From Arsukibacterium tuosuense (GTDB taxonomy: Bacteria > Pseudomonadota > Gammaproteobacteria > Enterobacterales > Alteromonadaceae), in contig NZ_OBEB01000001.1 of assembly GCF_900215315.1 (NCBI RefSeq), forward strand, positions 434,001-498,000: DNA of 64,000 nucleotides. The letters run 5' to 3'. Made by a program: the position numbers and the translations under genes. Below the pieces are notes generated by a model. The model was not told the DNA's origin, made no database searches, and was given only the letters and a program-made list of their open reading frames with translations. Shown in pieces: positions 53,368 to 61,862 of this stretch. Position 1 is the first letter of the stretch. Every line of letters begins with the position of its first letter.

Positions 53368-54749
53368 TTGCTTGAAACTCCGGCTGCATAAATCCATGTC
53401 GCGATTATCTTACCGGTATTTTCATCAAACCCCTCTGGCAAGCTAGCGTACAGCTTCACATTACCATCAGTCGTTGGTTGAAACATGTGGTTGTAATCAG
53501 GCAATACCACAAACTTATTCGCTGGGTGCGGACAAGATAATATCGACTGCTTAATCCCCTGCACATTTTCAGCTGCAGGTACTTGCACATCTTTATCGCC
53601 ATTAAGCACCAACACAGGCGCACAGACTTTTTGCCAATATTTGGTAGGGTCAGTCGTCAAGATTGAGAACAACGCTTTGTCATTTACATTATTGATATCC
53701 AGTGTGTATGCATCGACGCCAAACTTTTGATAGACCTCGCGCTGTTTATCATTCAGGTTTGATAAGAGTGCTTTTGCTTGCTGTAAGCGCTGCTCATCAT
53801 CCTTAGCATTAAGCACGATACGATAATAGTCTGCTGCTATTTTTTGTAAAATCTGAGCCTGCTGTTCAGTAGCCCCCCGCCCCATAGACTCGGTCTTATC
53901 CTGAAGCACAATAGCATCGACACCATTTAAACCGACACCACCTAGCGAGATAACAAAATCAGCTTTAACCTCAGCCGCAGTAATAGCAACCACTGTTGCC
54001 CCTTCACTATGGCCGGCTAAACCAATTTTTTCCGGCTGAATCGAATTCATTGATTTTATTAGATCAAAGGCTGCCTGGCTGTCTCTTGCGTAATCCTCAA
54101 CCGTGGCTTGGCTATAATTACCACCTGAGCGTCGCACCCCACGCTTATCGAAGGTAAATAACGCTACTCCCTGCTTTGCCAGCTCAATACCCAAATTCCG
54201 GTAAGGCTTTTTGCCTGCGAACGACGCATCGCGATCTATGGGACCACTGCCTCCGGCCAGAATAACCACAGGAGCTTTAGAATTATTAGCGGGTTGATAT
54301 AGCGTGCCACTTAGCCAGGTGCCATCTGCTGACTGAAATTTCACGTTAGGAAACTCAACTACCTGTTCAGGTAGCACTGCCAGATATTCATCATTACTCA
54401 GGCTTTGTACCGGGCATAAGGTTACCGGTAGCGCCATGCCCTGATTTAATTCTCCCTGTAAGCAGCTTTTTTCCTGCTTCAATTCCAGAGATGCTCCTAA
54501 AGTAGGTAGTACTAACGACCAACCGGTCTCGGTTTTCATCAAATCGGTGACCGGAATATTTTGTGTTCCCTGAGCCGGGCTTCTGACATTGGCAGTCATT
54601 AGACTGTTATTTGTGAAAGTTTCAAATTCCAGCGGCATTTGCTGGCCATTGGGCAACTCAATCTGCCCAGCCCACTGGTGGTGCTCGTCTTGTGCCTGCG
54701 CAACAAACGCTAACGAACTAAGCACAACTGCAATAAGGTTTTTTTTCAT
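53364..54749 (-). CDS. exported alpha/beta hydrolase
   Basis: Periplasmic serine hydrolase of 461 aa. A signal peptide ends near AFVAQAQDE (residue 21). An N-terminal beta-rich domain of about 130 residues precedes the hydrolase fold, which has the oxyanion loop VILAGGSGPIDRDASF, the nucleophile elbow GLAGHSEGATV, Asp in LVLNGDKDVQVP and His in LPDYNHMFQP. AGGAG sits six bases before the ATG. The arrangement resembles secreted peptidase-like or esterase-like hydrolases (for example those with DUF3887-type domains in front). It is divergent from a two-component system whose upstream region holds phased repeats, so it may be a target of that system. Confidence 0.85.
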   Translation of the reverse strand: MKKNLIAVVLSSLAFVAQAQDEHHQWAGQIELPNGQQMPLEFETFTNNSLMTANVRSPAQGTQNIPVTDLMKTETGWSLVLPTLGASLELKQEKSCLQGELNQGMALPVTLCPVQSLSNDEYLAVLPEQVVEFPNVKFQSADGTWLSGTLYQPANNSKAPVVILAGGSGPIDRDASFAGKKPYRNLGIELAKQGVALFTFDKRGVRRSGGNYSQATVEDYARDSQAAFDLIKSMNSIQPEKIGLAGHSEGATVVAITAAEVKADFVISLGGVGLNGVDAIVLQDKTESMGRGATEQQAQILQKIAADYYRIVLNAKDDEQRLQQAKALLSNLNDKQREVYQKFGVDAYTLDINNVNDKALFSILTTDPTKYWQKVCAPVLVLNGDKDVQVPAAENVQGIKQSILSCPHPANKFVVLPDYNHMFQPTTDGNVKLYASLPEGFDENTGKIIATWIYAAGVSSK

Positions 54750-54799
54750 CACTCTCTCCTGAATAAAAACTTATAGTAATTCTTTAGTGAAATTGACTG

Positions 54800-54829
54800 T
54801 GTAATGGAATGTAAGCAGCTGTAAGTATG
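54800..54829. promoter_or_regulatory. three TGTAA boxes in 10-bp phase
   Basis: TGTAATGGAA, TGTAAGCAGC and TGTAAGTATG follow one another without gap, so TGTAA recurs exactly every ten bases, on one face of the helix. Tandem half-sites at 10-11 bp are the usual binding pattern of OmpR-family regulators. The site lies about 50-80 bp upstream of the hydrolase start. Confidence 0.55.
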
Positions 54830-54933
54830 CTACTGACCACTAACGTTATGACGCTTAGTAAAAAAGTTAATAATTTCATGTTTTTTACGTATTCAAGAAT
54901 TGCGGCAAGTATAAAGCGGGATAAACTAATTAC

Positions 54934-55031
54934 TGTAAGCGCCCGTCAGAGTGCGATTAATAACTTGATACAATTAAGCTTATGCAAATTACGATTTTAA
55001 ACAGTGAAGTTGTGTAAGCTCGTGTCAGAGT
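54934..55031. repeat. 19-bp direct repeat upstream of the response regulator
   Basis: TGTAAGC-nnnn-GTCAGAGT occurs at 54934-54952 and again at 55013-55031, with identical spacing, 79 bp apart. Fifteen of the 19 positions are fixed by the two boxes. The second copy ends 34 bp before the response-regulator ATG. Both start with the TGTAAG word found in the phased repeats nearby, so they may be autoregulatory sites. Confidence 0.5.
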
Positions 55032-55065
55032 ATCAATATTGAAGGTAGCCTTAGGATAAACTGCT

Positions 55066-55755
55066 ATGCGTCAGCCACTTTTGCTTATAGTTGAAGATGA
55101 TCAACGTATAGCAGCGCTTATAGCCAGCTTTTTGCAAAGAGAAGGCTTTGAATCTGTCATTGCTACTGAGGGCCAGCAGGCACTGACTACCTTTTCAAAT
55201 CGTGTTTTTGATTTAGTCGTTCTGGACCTCATGTTGCCCGATATAGATGGCACAAAGCTGGCTGCAAAGCTTAAAACCGTCAGGGACTGCCCTATTCTTA
55301 TGCTGACGGCAATTGATGACGAGCTTCAGGAAGTTCAGGCACTTGACGCAGGCATTGATGATTATTTATCCAAGCCTGTTCAGCCACAAAGACTTTTAGC
55401 GCGAATAAAAGCCTTGTTAAGGCGCGTAAAACCTGGACATTCTCTGAAGGATACTTCATTGATAGTAAATGAGATTAGCCGTGAGGTTTCCTATCTTGGT
55501 CAAAAAGTATTACTTACCGATGCTGAGTTCGACTTGTTAGACTTTTTCCTTAAACATCCAAACCAAAAGATTAGCAGGGACCATTTGATCAAAAGGTTAC
55601 GTGGTTTTGATTATGACGGCTTAGATCGTTCTATCGATATGAGAGTCTCTGCACTGCGAAAGAAGCTTTCTGATGAAGATGCGCCATATCGCTTAATAAA
55701 AACTATCCGCGGATTTGGCTATCTGTTTGTTATGCCGGGCAGTGATTGCCAATGA
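55066..55755 (+). CDS. OmpR-family response regulator
   Basis: Protein of 229 aa, RstA-like in overall look. The receiver has IVEDDQRIAALI, the phosphorylated Asp in VVLDLMLPDIDGTKL and the Lys in LSKPVQPQRLL; the winged-helix output domain ends LIKTIRGFGYLF. Its stop overlaps the sensor kinase start by four bases. It may regulate itself and the divergent hydrolase gene through the TGTAA repeats. Confidence 0.94.
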   Translation: MRQPLLLIVEDDQRIAALIASFLQREGFESVIATEGQQALTTFSNRVFDLVVLDLMLPDIDGTKLAAKLKTVRDCPILMLTAIDDELQEVQALDAGIDDYLSKPVQPQRLLARIKALLRRVKPGHSLKDTSLIVNEISREVSYLGQKVLLTDAEFDLLDFFLKHPNQKISRDHLIKRLRGFDYDGLDRSIDMRVSALRKKLSDEDAPYRLIKTIRGFGYLFVMPGSDCQ

Positions 55756-57035
55756 CGAAACTTTTTTTAAAGTTCTATTTACTCATTATATTTGGCTTTA
55801 TCGGCGCGCAACTGGTACTCAGCGTTTTGCTTAATAGCGTACTTGAAAGAGAAATCGCCAACGATGTGCTAACTACCTCTAAAGGCGTTAGCAACCTGAT
55901 AAAGCAGCAATTTGCCGGCCAATCGCAACAACTATGGCCGGAAATCTTAACCAAACTGCAATCACAGTTTGGCTATCCACTGACATTAGAACCCATTAAT
56001 GCACTTTCAATATCTGCTAATGCCTCAGAGCAGCTAAGCACTCTCGGACGAACCGTCATTGCCGATGTGCCAATTGCTGGCCAAACACCTGTTAAAATTA
56101 TCACACTATTGAGTGACGATACGGCTTTAGTGCAGCATATTAATGGCACACTGGAAAACTCTCTACCGCTACAACTACTGCCAATAATTGTTTGGCTACT
56201 TAGCCTTGCCCTCTTTGTTTTTCTGGTGACTTACCCACTTTACCGCCGCTTAAGAAAATTATCTGATATTGCCAATCAGGTTGCACAAGGACAGTTTAAT
56301 GTATCGTTTGCGCCCTTTACACAAAAAGAAACAGCTGAGCTGGCACAAGCTTTTGAACAATTGGTAACTCGCATCAAGCTGTTGCTGGATAATCAGAAGT
56401 TGTTTTTACGGATTGTCGCGCATGAATTTCGCACTCCATTGACGCGGGTACACTTTGCGTTGGAGGAGCTGAAAATCAGCACTAACTTGCAGAAAATCGA
56501 TGAAATTAACACCGATTTGGACGAACTTAACGACATGCTAACTGAGCTTGGTCACTATGTGAAAATTAACGATGAATTAGAGCGTAGGCACCAGGGCGAA
56601 CTTCACAACGCAAAAGCGGCTATTGAGCTGCAATTAGATCACCTCAAACAAACTTACCCTAACCTGAGTATCAGCCTGACGTGGCAAGGGCCAGACACAT
56701 TGTTTGCCAATACTAAGCTTAATCACTATTGCATCAGGAACCTGTTGGCAAATGCGGCTAGATTTGCCTGCACCTCCGTAATGGTAGCCGCGATTAACAA
56801 CGAGGCTGGCTTACAGTTGGTTATTGAAGATAACGGCGAAGGTGTCAGTGATGACATGCTGAGTAAACTGGGCACACCTTTTGTTCGACATGCGTCGAAA
56901 GGCGGACTTGGTTTAGGTTTATCTATCGTCCAAAACATCGTACACAAGCTAGATGGCGTTCTGCATTTTAGTCATGCTTCACCACAAGGCCTGAAAGTTC
57001 AATTGGTTATTCCGACTTTTGGTAAGCCTGTGTAA
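55752..57035 (+). CDS. two-component sensor histidine kinase
   Basis: Inner-membrane kinase of 427 aa. Membrane helices at about residues 6-26 and 138-160 enclose a periplasmic sensor of about 110 residues. A HAMP domain follows (LYRRLRKLSDIANQVAQGQF), then the phosphorylation box VAHEFRTPLTRVHFALEEL, N box NLLANAARFA, and G boxes IEDNGEGVSDDML and GGLGLGLSIVQNI. The ATG at 55752 overlaps the response regulator stop (ATGA); a start two codons earlier is less likely. Confidence 0.94.
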   Translation: MTKLFLKFYLLIIFGFIGAQLVLSVLLNSVLEREIANDVLTTSKGVSNLIKQQFAGQSQQLWPEILTKLQSQFGYPLTLEPINALSISANASEQLSTLGRTVIADVPIAGQTPVKIITLLSDDTALVQHINGTLENSLPLQLLPIIVWLLSLALFVFLVTYPLYRRLRKLSDIANQVAQGQFNVSFAPFTQKETAELAQAFEQLVTRIKLLLDNQKLFLRIVAHEFRTPLTRVHFALEELKISTNLQKIDEINTDLDELNDMLTELGHYVKINDELERRHQGELHNAKAAIELQLDHLKQTYPNLSISLTWQGPDTLFANTKLNHYCIRNLLANAARFACTSVMVAAINNEAGLQLVIEDNGEGVSDDMLSKLGTPFVRHASKGGLGLGLSIVQNIVHKLDGVLHFSHASPQGLKVQLVIPTFGKPV

Positions 57036-57048
57036 GACATCACGCTAA

Positions 57049-57417
57049 GGTGGTCATACTGTCATTGAATTTAGACTGCAAGTTGCCAATAGTGATGGGG
57101 TCTTAGCAGCATTTGAGTTTCAGCTAAGAAATCAGGATGACTTTTTTGCTCAACTTAATTCTTTACGCAACGCAGAAAACTTCCAGTCACCACAATTCAA
57201 CCAAAATAAACTCGGGCTGCCACAACAATCAAACAGCACCGCGACTGAGCAACAAGACAAGCTGAAGCAATACGCAAAGTAGAGACAGCCTGGTTTTATC
57301 GATGAAGTATCTACTAAACTGGCCATGCGCGGCAACGCCAAGATAGACATTCTGACCAGACACTTATCCTTGGCAGTGCAAAATATGCTAACATCTGGCA
57401 TCTCATTTACCCCCTAA
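57049..57417 (+). pseudogene. decayed gene with internal amber codon
   Basis: From 57061 the frame reads VIEFRLQVANSDGVLAAF and stays open to a TAA at 57415-57417, except for one TAG at 57280-57282. The amino acids on both sides look like real protein (before: LRNQDDFFAQLNSLRNAENF; after: PGFIDEVSTKLAMRGNAKID), about 118 codons in one phase. No ATG, GTG or TTG with a ribosome binding site opens the frame, and TAA precedes it at 57046. I do not recognise the family. Most likely a remnant of an old gene; recoding of the TAG is an unlikely alternative. Confidence 0.6.
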
Positions 57418-57438
57418 TAAACAGTCAGGGAGCAAAAC

Positions 57439-57840
57439 ATGCGAATGCTACACACCATGCTACGCGTGGGTAATCTTGAAAAATCTATCGCTTTTTATAC
57501 TGACGTGCTGGGCATGAAGCTGCTGCGCCAGTCTGAAAATACCGAATATAAATATACCCTGGCATTTGTTGGCTACGGTGATGAAAGTGAAAATACCGTG
57601 CTGGAGCTAACCTGGAACTGGGATACCGACAGCTATGATTTAGGCAATGCCTATGGCCATATTGCGCTGGAAGTCGATGATGTATACCAGGCCTGTGATA
57701 AAATCCGCGCTAAGGGCGGCGTAATCAGCCGCGAACCTGGCCCGGTTAAAGGCGGTACAACTGAAATTGCCTTTGTCCGCGACCCGGATAACTATGCGAT
57801 AGAACTGATCCAGAAGAAAGACAGTTACCAGACGTTATAA
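57439..57840 (+). CDS. gloA: lactoylglutathione lyase (glyoxalase I)
   Basis: Metalloenzyme of 133 aa that converts the methylglyoxal-glutathione hemithioacetal to lactoylglutathione. All four metal ligands of the E. coli enzyme are present: His5 ([15 protein letters not shown]), Glu in VLELTWNWD, His in [10 protein letters not shown] and Glu in NYAIELIQ. The length also matches the short, nickel-activated type. GGGAG precedes the ATG. The GNAT gene 15 bp downstream is probably co-transcribed. Confidence 0.96.
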   Translation: MRMLHTMLRVGNLEKSIAFYTDVLGMKLLRQSENTEYKYTLAFVGYGDESENTVLELTWNWDTDSYDLGNAYGHIALEVDDVYQACDKIRAKGGVISREPGPVKGGTTEIAFVRDPDNYAIELIQKKDSYQTL

Positions 57841-57855
57841 ATAAACGGAGTAATA

Positions 57856-58344
57856 ATGACCGATTTAACCATCAGAGCGGCGACAACTGCTGATGCCAGC
57901 ACCATTTTGCAGTTTATTACTGAGTTGGCCATTTTTGAAAAAGCAGAAGATGAGGTGCTGACCTCAGTTGAGATGATTAAGCAAACCCTGTTTAGCACTG
58001 ATGCCAAAGCCCATGCATTAATTTGTGAGCGTGAGGGTAAAGCAATTGGTTTCGCTGTTTACTTCTACAACTATTCAACCTGGCTGGGTAAATACGGCCT
58101 GTATCTGGAAGATTTATACGTGACACCGGAGGCCAGGCGCAGCGGCGCCGGTAAAGCACTGTTTAAAGCCCTGGCGAAAATTGCCGCCAGCAATGACTGT
58201 GGTCGCTTTGAATGGAGTGTACTGGACTGGAATACCCCGGCGATTAAGTTCTACGAGGCCCTGAACGCCCAGGCTAAAACAGAATGGATTGGTTACCGGT
58301 TAACGGAGCAGCAAATCACAGCACTGGCAACACAAGCAGAATAA
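57856..58344 (+). CDS. GNAT acetyltransferase of the SSAT/thialysine type
   Basis: Protein of 162 aa. YNYSTWLGKYGLYLEDLYVTPEARRSGAGKALF is the characteristic block of spermidine/spermine and thialysine acetyltransferases; FEWSVLDWNTPAIKFYEALNAQ is the conserved end. Likely reaction: acetyl-CoA-dependent acetylation of a polyamine or lysine analogue. Confidence 0.88.
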   Translation: MTDLTIRAATTADASTILQFITELAIFEKAEDEVLTSVEMIKQTLFSTDAKAHALICEREGKAIGFAVYFYNYSTWLGKYGLYLEDLYVTPEARRSGAGKALFKALAKIAASNDCGRFEWSVLDWNTPAIKFYEALNAQAKTEWIGYRLTEQQITALATQAE

Positions 58345-58353
58345 TTCGTGGCG

Positions 58354-58384
58354 CTCAGTTGCAGCATTTATTGCTGCAACTGAG
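58354..58384. terminator. hairpin between convergent genes
   Basis: CTCAGTTGCAGCA and TGCTGCAACTGAG form a perfect 13-base stem with a five-base loop, ten bases after the GNAT stop. It overlaps the last codons of the convergent binding-protein gene. No T tract beyond TTT on the plus strand. Confidence 0.6.
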
Positions 58385-59195
58385 TTTGACGGTCTCTGGC
58401 AAACTGCTCTAAACGACCTATCATTTGCTCAGAATAGATCCCCTGATAAAGTGCCCGCATGCTGCCATCCAGATAACTTTGCTCCAGCACCTGTTGCCAA
58501 CGGGCAATGCTGCTATCATCAATATCCAGCGAAAAAGCCAGATACAACTGCACCTGGCTTAACGTTTGTAACATCACCAGTTGATGCCCCGCCAGCTGCA
58601 TTTGCAGCTGGCGCTCAGCCAAACCGGCTTCGTTTAATACCACCAGCTGCACCCGGCCTTTTAGTAATAAACTAAAGCAATCACCATGGTTTACCGTCAG
58701 GATCAGGTTGCGCCCCTCGGTAAAGCCTAATCTTTTTAAGGCGTTAACATGAACTGATTGCCGGTACTCACAGGCAAGATATTTGTTGCTGGCCAGCGGA
58801 CTGGCATTGCTGCCTTTAAAAATATCACTGCGACCATACAGGCCAATAGTATGCATTTTTAGCGGCCCAACCCACTTGAATCGTGACTCCCGCTCGGCAT
58901 TACGCACTGTTTCAAACACGCCACTATTTGGTTGACGAAGTGCCCGCTCAAATGCCCGGGCCCACGGCAATAATTCAATCGTAGCGGGTTGATCCAGTCG
59001 CCGCAGCAACAGCTCAATAAGTTCTGCCGTTGCCCCGGATACCTTACCCCGGGCATCAAGATACTCACCAGGCGGGCTGTGCTCAGTATACAACTGCAAC
59101 ACTTTTTGCTCTGGCTGCATAGCCACTGCCTGCACGCTATTCGTGGCAACCAGCCATATTGTAATAAAACATAAACTAAGCACAAACTTCGGCAT
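58368..59195 (-). CDS. periplasmic solute-binding protein (amino-acid type)
   Basis: Exported protein of 275 aa with a signal peptide (FVLSLCFITIWLVATNSVQA). The mature protein begins VLQLYTEHSPPGEYLDARGKVSGATAELIELLLRRL, the usual opening of family 3 extracellular binding proteins, followed by LLPWARAFERALRQPNSGVF. No ABC permease or ATPase for uptake is adjacent, so it may act as an orphan sensor or stand-alone binder, as many such genes in this group. CGGAG lies eight bases before the ATG at 59195. Confidence 0.82.
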   Translation of the reverse strand: MPKFVLSLCFITIWLVATNSVQAVAMQPEQKVLQLYTEHSPPGEYLDARGKVSGATAELIELLLRRLDQPATIELLPWARAFERALRQPNSGVFETVRNAERESRFKWVGPLKMHTIGLYGRSDIFKGSNASPLASNKYLACEYRQSVHVNALKRLGFTEGRNLILTVNHGDCFSLLLKGRVQLVVLNEAGLAERQLQMQLAGHQLVMLQTLSQVQLYLAFSLDIDDSSIARWQQVLEQSYLDGSMRALYQGIYSEQMIGRLEQFARDRQTQLQQ

Positions 59196-59280
59196 GCAAA
59201 CGACTCCGGTTTGATTTGCCATTAAATGCGTAGCAAATTAATAACACAGTTAACCTAAAAACAAAACCAGCAGGCGGCAT

Positions 59281-60171
59281 CTAATCGAGGGTAATGACTA
59301 CCTTTTCATTTAACGACATAGCCAGATTATTATCATAATAAGCTGCCTCGTTGATAAACGTCGGATATACCGTCTGCTCGCCATCGTAATAAATTTCAGT
59401 GCCATCAAATAACATAAAAATCGGATCGCCGGGATGAATTGGCTGGTAGTCTTTATCCTGCACATTTCTGTGCACCATGCCCAGCCGTTCACCCTGTTCG
59501 TTCATTGGCAGTTTAATGCTATGTAAATAGCGGAATGCCTCAGTTTGTTTAGGTAGTTCAGGCAGTTTACCGGTGTTATACAATTCAACGAAATCCAGAA
59601 TATGACGGGTCATCCGGTCCATCAGTTCCAATACATCGTGGCGCAGCACGGATTGCGGCTGAGGGCCGACTTCAACCAGCACGCCGTAACGGCCAAGTGT
59701 GCACATTAACGCATGGTCTGCCGCATGAAAATGGTCTTCATCCCGGGAGATAATTGCCTCAGGCATTACCATTTTGACATACGCTGCCAACTGATTATAA
59801 AAAGGCCCGGCCTGGGTCAGGATCAGACAGGCACCCATATTGCTGGTGGTGTTATGTAAATCAATCAGTAAGTCCGTTTTCGCTGCGCCTTTCGGGCCCA
59901 GTTCAGCATTCAGTACCTTGGCCCTGCTCTGTTCATAATCGGTCAACGCCGGATTAGCCAGATCAGCATTTTTAAACTGTCTGTTCAAGTCACTGTGCAA
60001 ATAACGTTTATTGGCATAATGCGCTTGTGGGTTAGCCCAGACACAGCGACAGTCAAAGCTGTCCTTGCTGATAAGCTCTGGCCTGGCCTGATACTGTTTA
60101 ATTAAATAGATACCCGAGAATTCATTACCATGCACACCGCCAACAATGGCTACCTGCTTTATCTTATCCAT
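59281..60171 (-). CDS. aspartoacylase-like zinc amidohydrolase
   Basis: Metallo-hydrolase of 296 aa of the AspA/AstE family. Zinc ligands are His and Glu in VGGVHGNEFSG and His in DLLIDLHNTTSNMG; the catalytic Glu is in VEVGPQP. ADHALMCTLGRYGVLVEVG and the C-terminal GDPIFMLFDGTEIYY resemble aspartoacylase more than succinylglutamate desuccinylase. Likely reaction: hydrolysis of an N-acyl amino acid such as N-acetylaspartate. Stands alone. Confidence 0.88.
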   Translation of the reverse strand: MDKIKQVAIVGGVHGNEFSGIYLIKQYQARPELISKDSFDCRCVWANPQAHYANKRYLHSDLNRQFKNADLANPALTDYEQSRAKVLNAELGPKGAAKTDLLIDLHNTTSNMGACLILTQAGPFYNQLAAYVKMVMPEAIISRDEDHFHAADHALMCTLGRYGVLVEVGPQPQSVLRHDVLELMDRMTRHILDFVELYNTGKLPELPKQTEAFRYLHSIKLPMNEQGERLGMVHRNVQDKDYQPIHPGDPIFMLFDGTEIYYDGEQTVYPTFINEAAYYDNNLAMSLNEKVVITLD

Positions 60172-60326
60172 AACGTCCCCATCAGAAATACTGTCAGACC
60201 TGTACTGCTATTAACCAAGCTTAGCCTATCATCAAACTGGCTTTTATGGCGTGACTAAAATGGTGTTACGCAGCAGAAAACAGCACGCAATCGCGCAACA
60301 AGTATTTAATTGACTGTATCAGCGGG

Positions 60327-60356
60327 CAGGTTAATCAATGGCGGGTTAATCAATGG
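60327..60356. repeat. 15-bp tandem repeat
   Basis: CAGGTTAATCAATGG and CGGGTTAATCAATGG follow each other directly and differ at one base; a third, poor copy begins at 60357. The repeat lies just downstream of the bfd gene on the minus strand. Confidence 0.7.
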
Positions 60357-60384
60357 TAGGTTTACGTTGTCGACAGAGGTGTAA

Positions 60385-60591
60385 TCAGGCAGCGGGCTTT
60401 GCCAGATCATTGATATCACGGGGTTGCTTGACCAGTTCGTTATGCAAAATAGCACTGGCCTGGCAGACGCACTTACCACATTGACTGCCAACACCGAGGC
60501 CGGCTTTCAGTTCACGCATGGTACAGGCACCCTTGGCAATATGTTGCTTTATGGCTTTATCTGACACTGCTTTGCATAAACATACGTACAT
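60385..60591 (-). CDS. bfd: bacterioferritin-associated ferredoxin
   Basis: 2Fe-2S protein of 68 aa that reduces bacterioferritin iron for release. The four cysteines are in YVCLCKAVSD and GSQCGKCVCQA. The ATG at 60591 gives the family's usual N-terminus MYVCLCKAV. No bacterioferritin gene is adjacent. Fur control is expected from the family but no clear Fur box was seen. Confidence 0.93.
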   Translation of the reverse strand: MYVCLCKAVSDKAIKQHIAKGACTMRELKAGLGVGSQCGKCVCQASAILHNELVKQPRDINDLAKPAA

Positions 60592-60658
60592 GGCGCTGCC
60601 TTTAACTATCAAAAACAGCGCCATATTAATCTAACTACGAATTGTTATCAATACCATT

Positions 60659-61861
60659 TTAGCGAAACAGGACTTTTTCCTGCTGAAACCAATGGACACA
60701 AAACGCAATCAGCGCAGCGGCCAGCGCCGTAGTTGACGCAAAAATCAGTGCCAGTAAGCCATAGTCTGCAGTGCCTTTCAGCAGCTCTTTAATTGCCAGC
60801 GCAATATTTGTCAGCGGGATCAATGCTGTGGTCACATCCAGCTCCATCCCCGGTGCCATAGCAATCATTAGCGGTACTATCACCAGTATAGTCAGCGGGC
60901 TCATGTAGTTCTGCGCTTCTTTAAAGGTACGGGCGTAGATAGAAATAGCCAGTAACAATGCCGCAAAAATGGCCGCCGTTGGCAGCAATAATGAAAACAT
61001 CAGCATCAAATCAATGACAGTGATGCTGGCCAACGCCTCAGAAACCTTGGACAAGTCAGCAAAAGCACTAATAATAGCGCCCCAGACGCCAAGACTGACC
61101 ACCGTTATCAGTGCCGTCATCAGTGCAGTAGTTAATACCGTTAAAAACTTACCTAACACGATAGCGGTGCGGCTAACCGGGCAAATCAGTAAGGTTTCCA
61201 GGGTGCCACGTTCTTTTTCCCCCGCGCCCATATCTACCGCGGGATACATAGCGCCACTCAGGCACAGCAGCACTAACGCATAAGCCAGTATTGCCCCCAT
61301 GCTCTCGCCAATATTCTCCCGCTGCTCTGCCGTATTTACCCGGGTAAGCTCAACCGGTTTCAATATTGCGGTCAAATTAGTCGGGTCAACACCTAACTGA
61401 CTCAGCGTATCGCGCTGCAACTCCTCGGTATAGGTTTTCAGCATTTCGTCGAAATAGTTGTACATAAAGTCCAGTTGCGACGAGCGGTTATAAATTAACT
61501 GCCATTCCGTCTGTTGCACGGCGGCTTTGCGGCTGGCGAAGTCAGCCGGGATAACTAATGCAACATCAAACTCTTCATTGCGAATTGCCGCAATCAGTTC
61601 CTGTTCACTGGTTAATGCTGTTTCAACTTTTTTAAAGTTTTTATGGTAAAACAGCGCTTCGGCAAACTCCGGGGCTTGCTGCTCGTTAACAATAACGTAA
61701 CGGTGTTGCTCTTCCATCGCTTTACTGGTGGTCGTAGCCATTACCAGGCCGACAATGCCGAACAGTACCGGAAAAATAAGAATTGGCAGTAAAATAACAA
61801 AGATAAGGGTTTTCTTATCACGTAAAAGCTCGGTTAATTCTTTAAAATATACCTGCCACAT
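60659..61861 (-). CDS. ABC-2 type permease, NatB-like
   Basis: Inner-membrane exporter subunit of 400 aa. One N-terminal helix (IFVILLPILIFPVLFGIVGLVM), a long extracytoplasmic domain, and five helices at the C-terminus are seen, with GERERGTLETLL-like GAGEKERGTLETLLICPVSR, the hallmark of ABC-2/NatB permeases. GGGAG lies nine bases before the ATG at 61861, which follows the ATPase stop by one base. NatAB of Bacillus exports sodium; the substrate here is not known. Confidence 0.9.
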   Translation of the reverse strand: MWQVYFKELTELLRDKKTLIFVILLPILIFPVLFGIVGLVMATTTSKAMEEQHRYVIVNEQQAPEFAEALFYHKNFKKVETALTSEQELIAAIRNEEFDVALVIPADFASRKAAVQQTEWQLIYNRSSQLDFMYNYFDEMLKTYTEELQRDTLSQLGVDPTNLTAILKPVELTRVNTAEQRENIGESMGAILAYALVLLCLSGAMYPAVDMGAGEKERGTLETLLICPVSRTAIVLGKFLTVLTTALMTALITVVSLGVWGAIISAFADLSKVSEALASITVIDLMLMFSLLLPTAAIFAALLLAISIYARTFKEAQNYMSPLTILVIVPLMIAMAPGMELDVTTALIPLTNIALAIKELLKGTADYGLLALIFASTTALAAALIAFCVHWFQQEKVLFR

Positions 61862-61862
61862 A

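Larger units (their letters stand above)
54750..55065. promoter_or_regulatory. 316-bp divergent control region
   Basis: Shared upstream region of the hydrolase (minus) and the response regulator (plus). It holds two sets of repeats described separately: three TGTAA boxes in 10-bp phase at 54800-54829 and a 19-bp direct repeat at 54934-54952 and 55013-55031. Promoter boxes could not be assigned with confidence. Confidence 0.6.

Noticed and set aside
60306-60494. 62-codon minus-strand ORF over the 15-bp tandem repeat
   Set aside because: It overlaps bfd in another phase, and its Leu-Ile-Asn-Pro repeat simply reflects the tandem DNA repeat.
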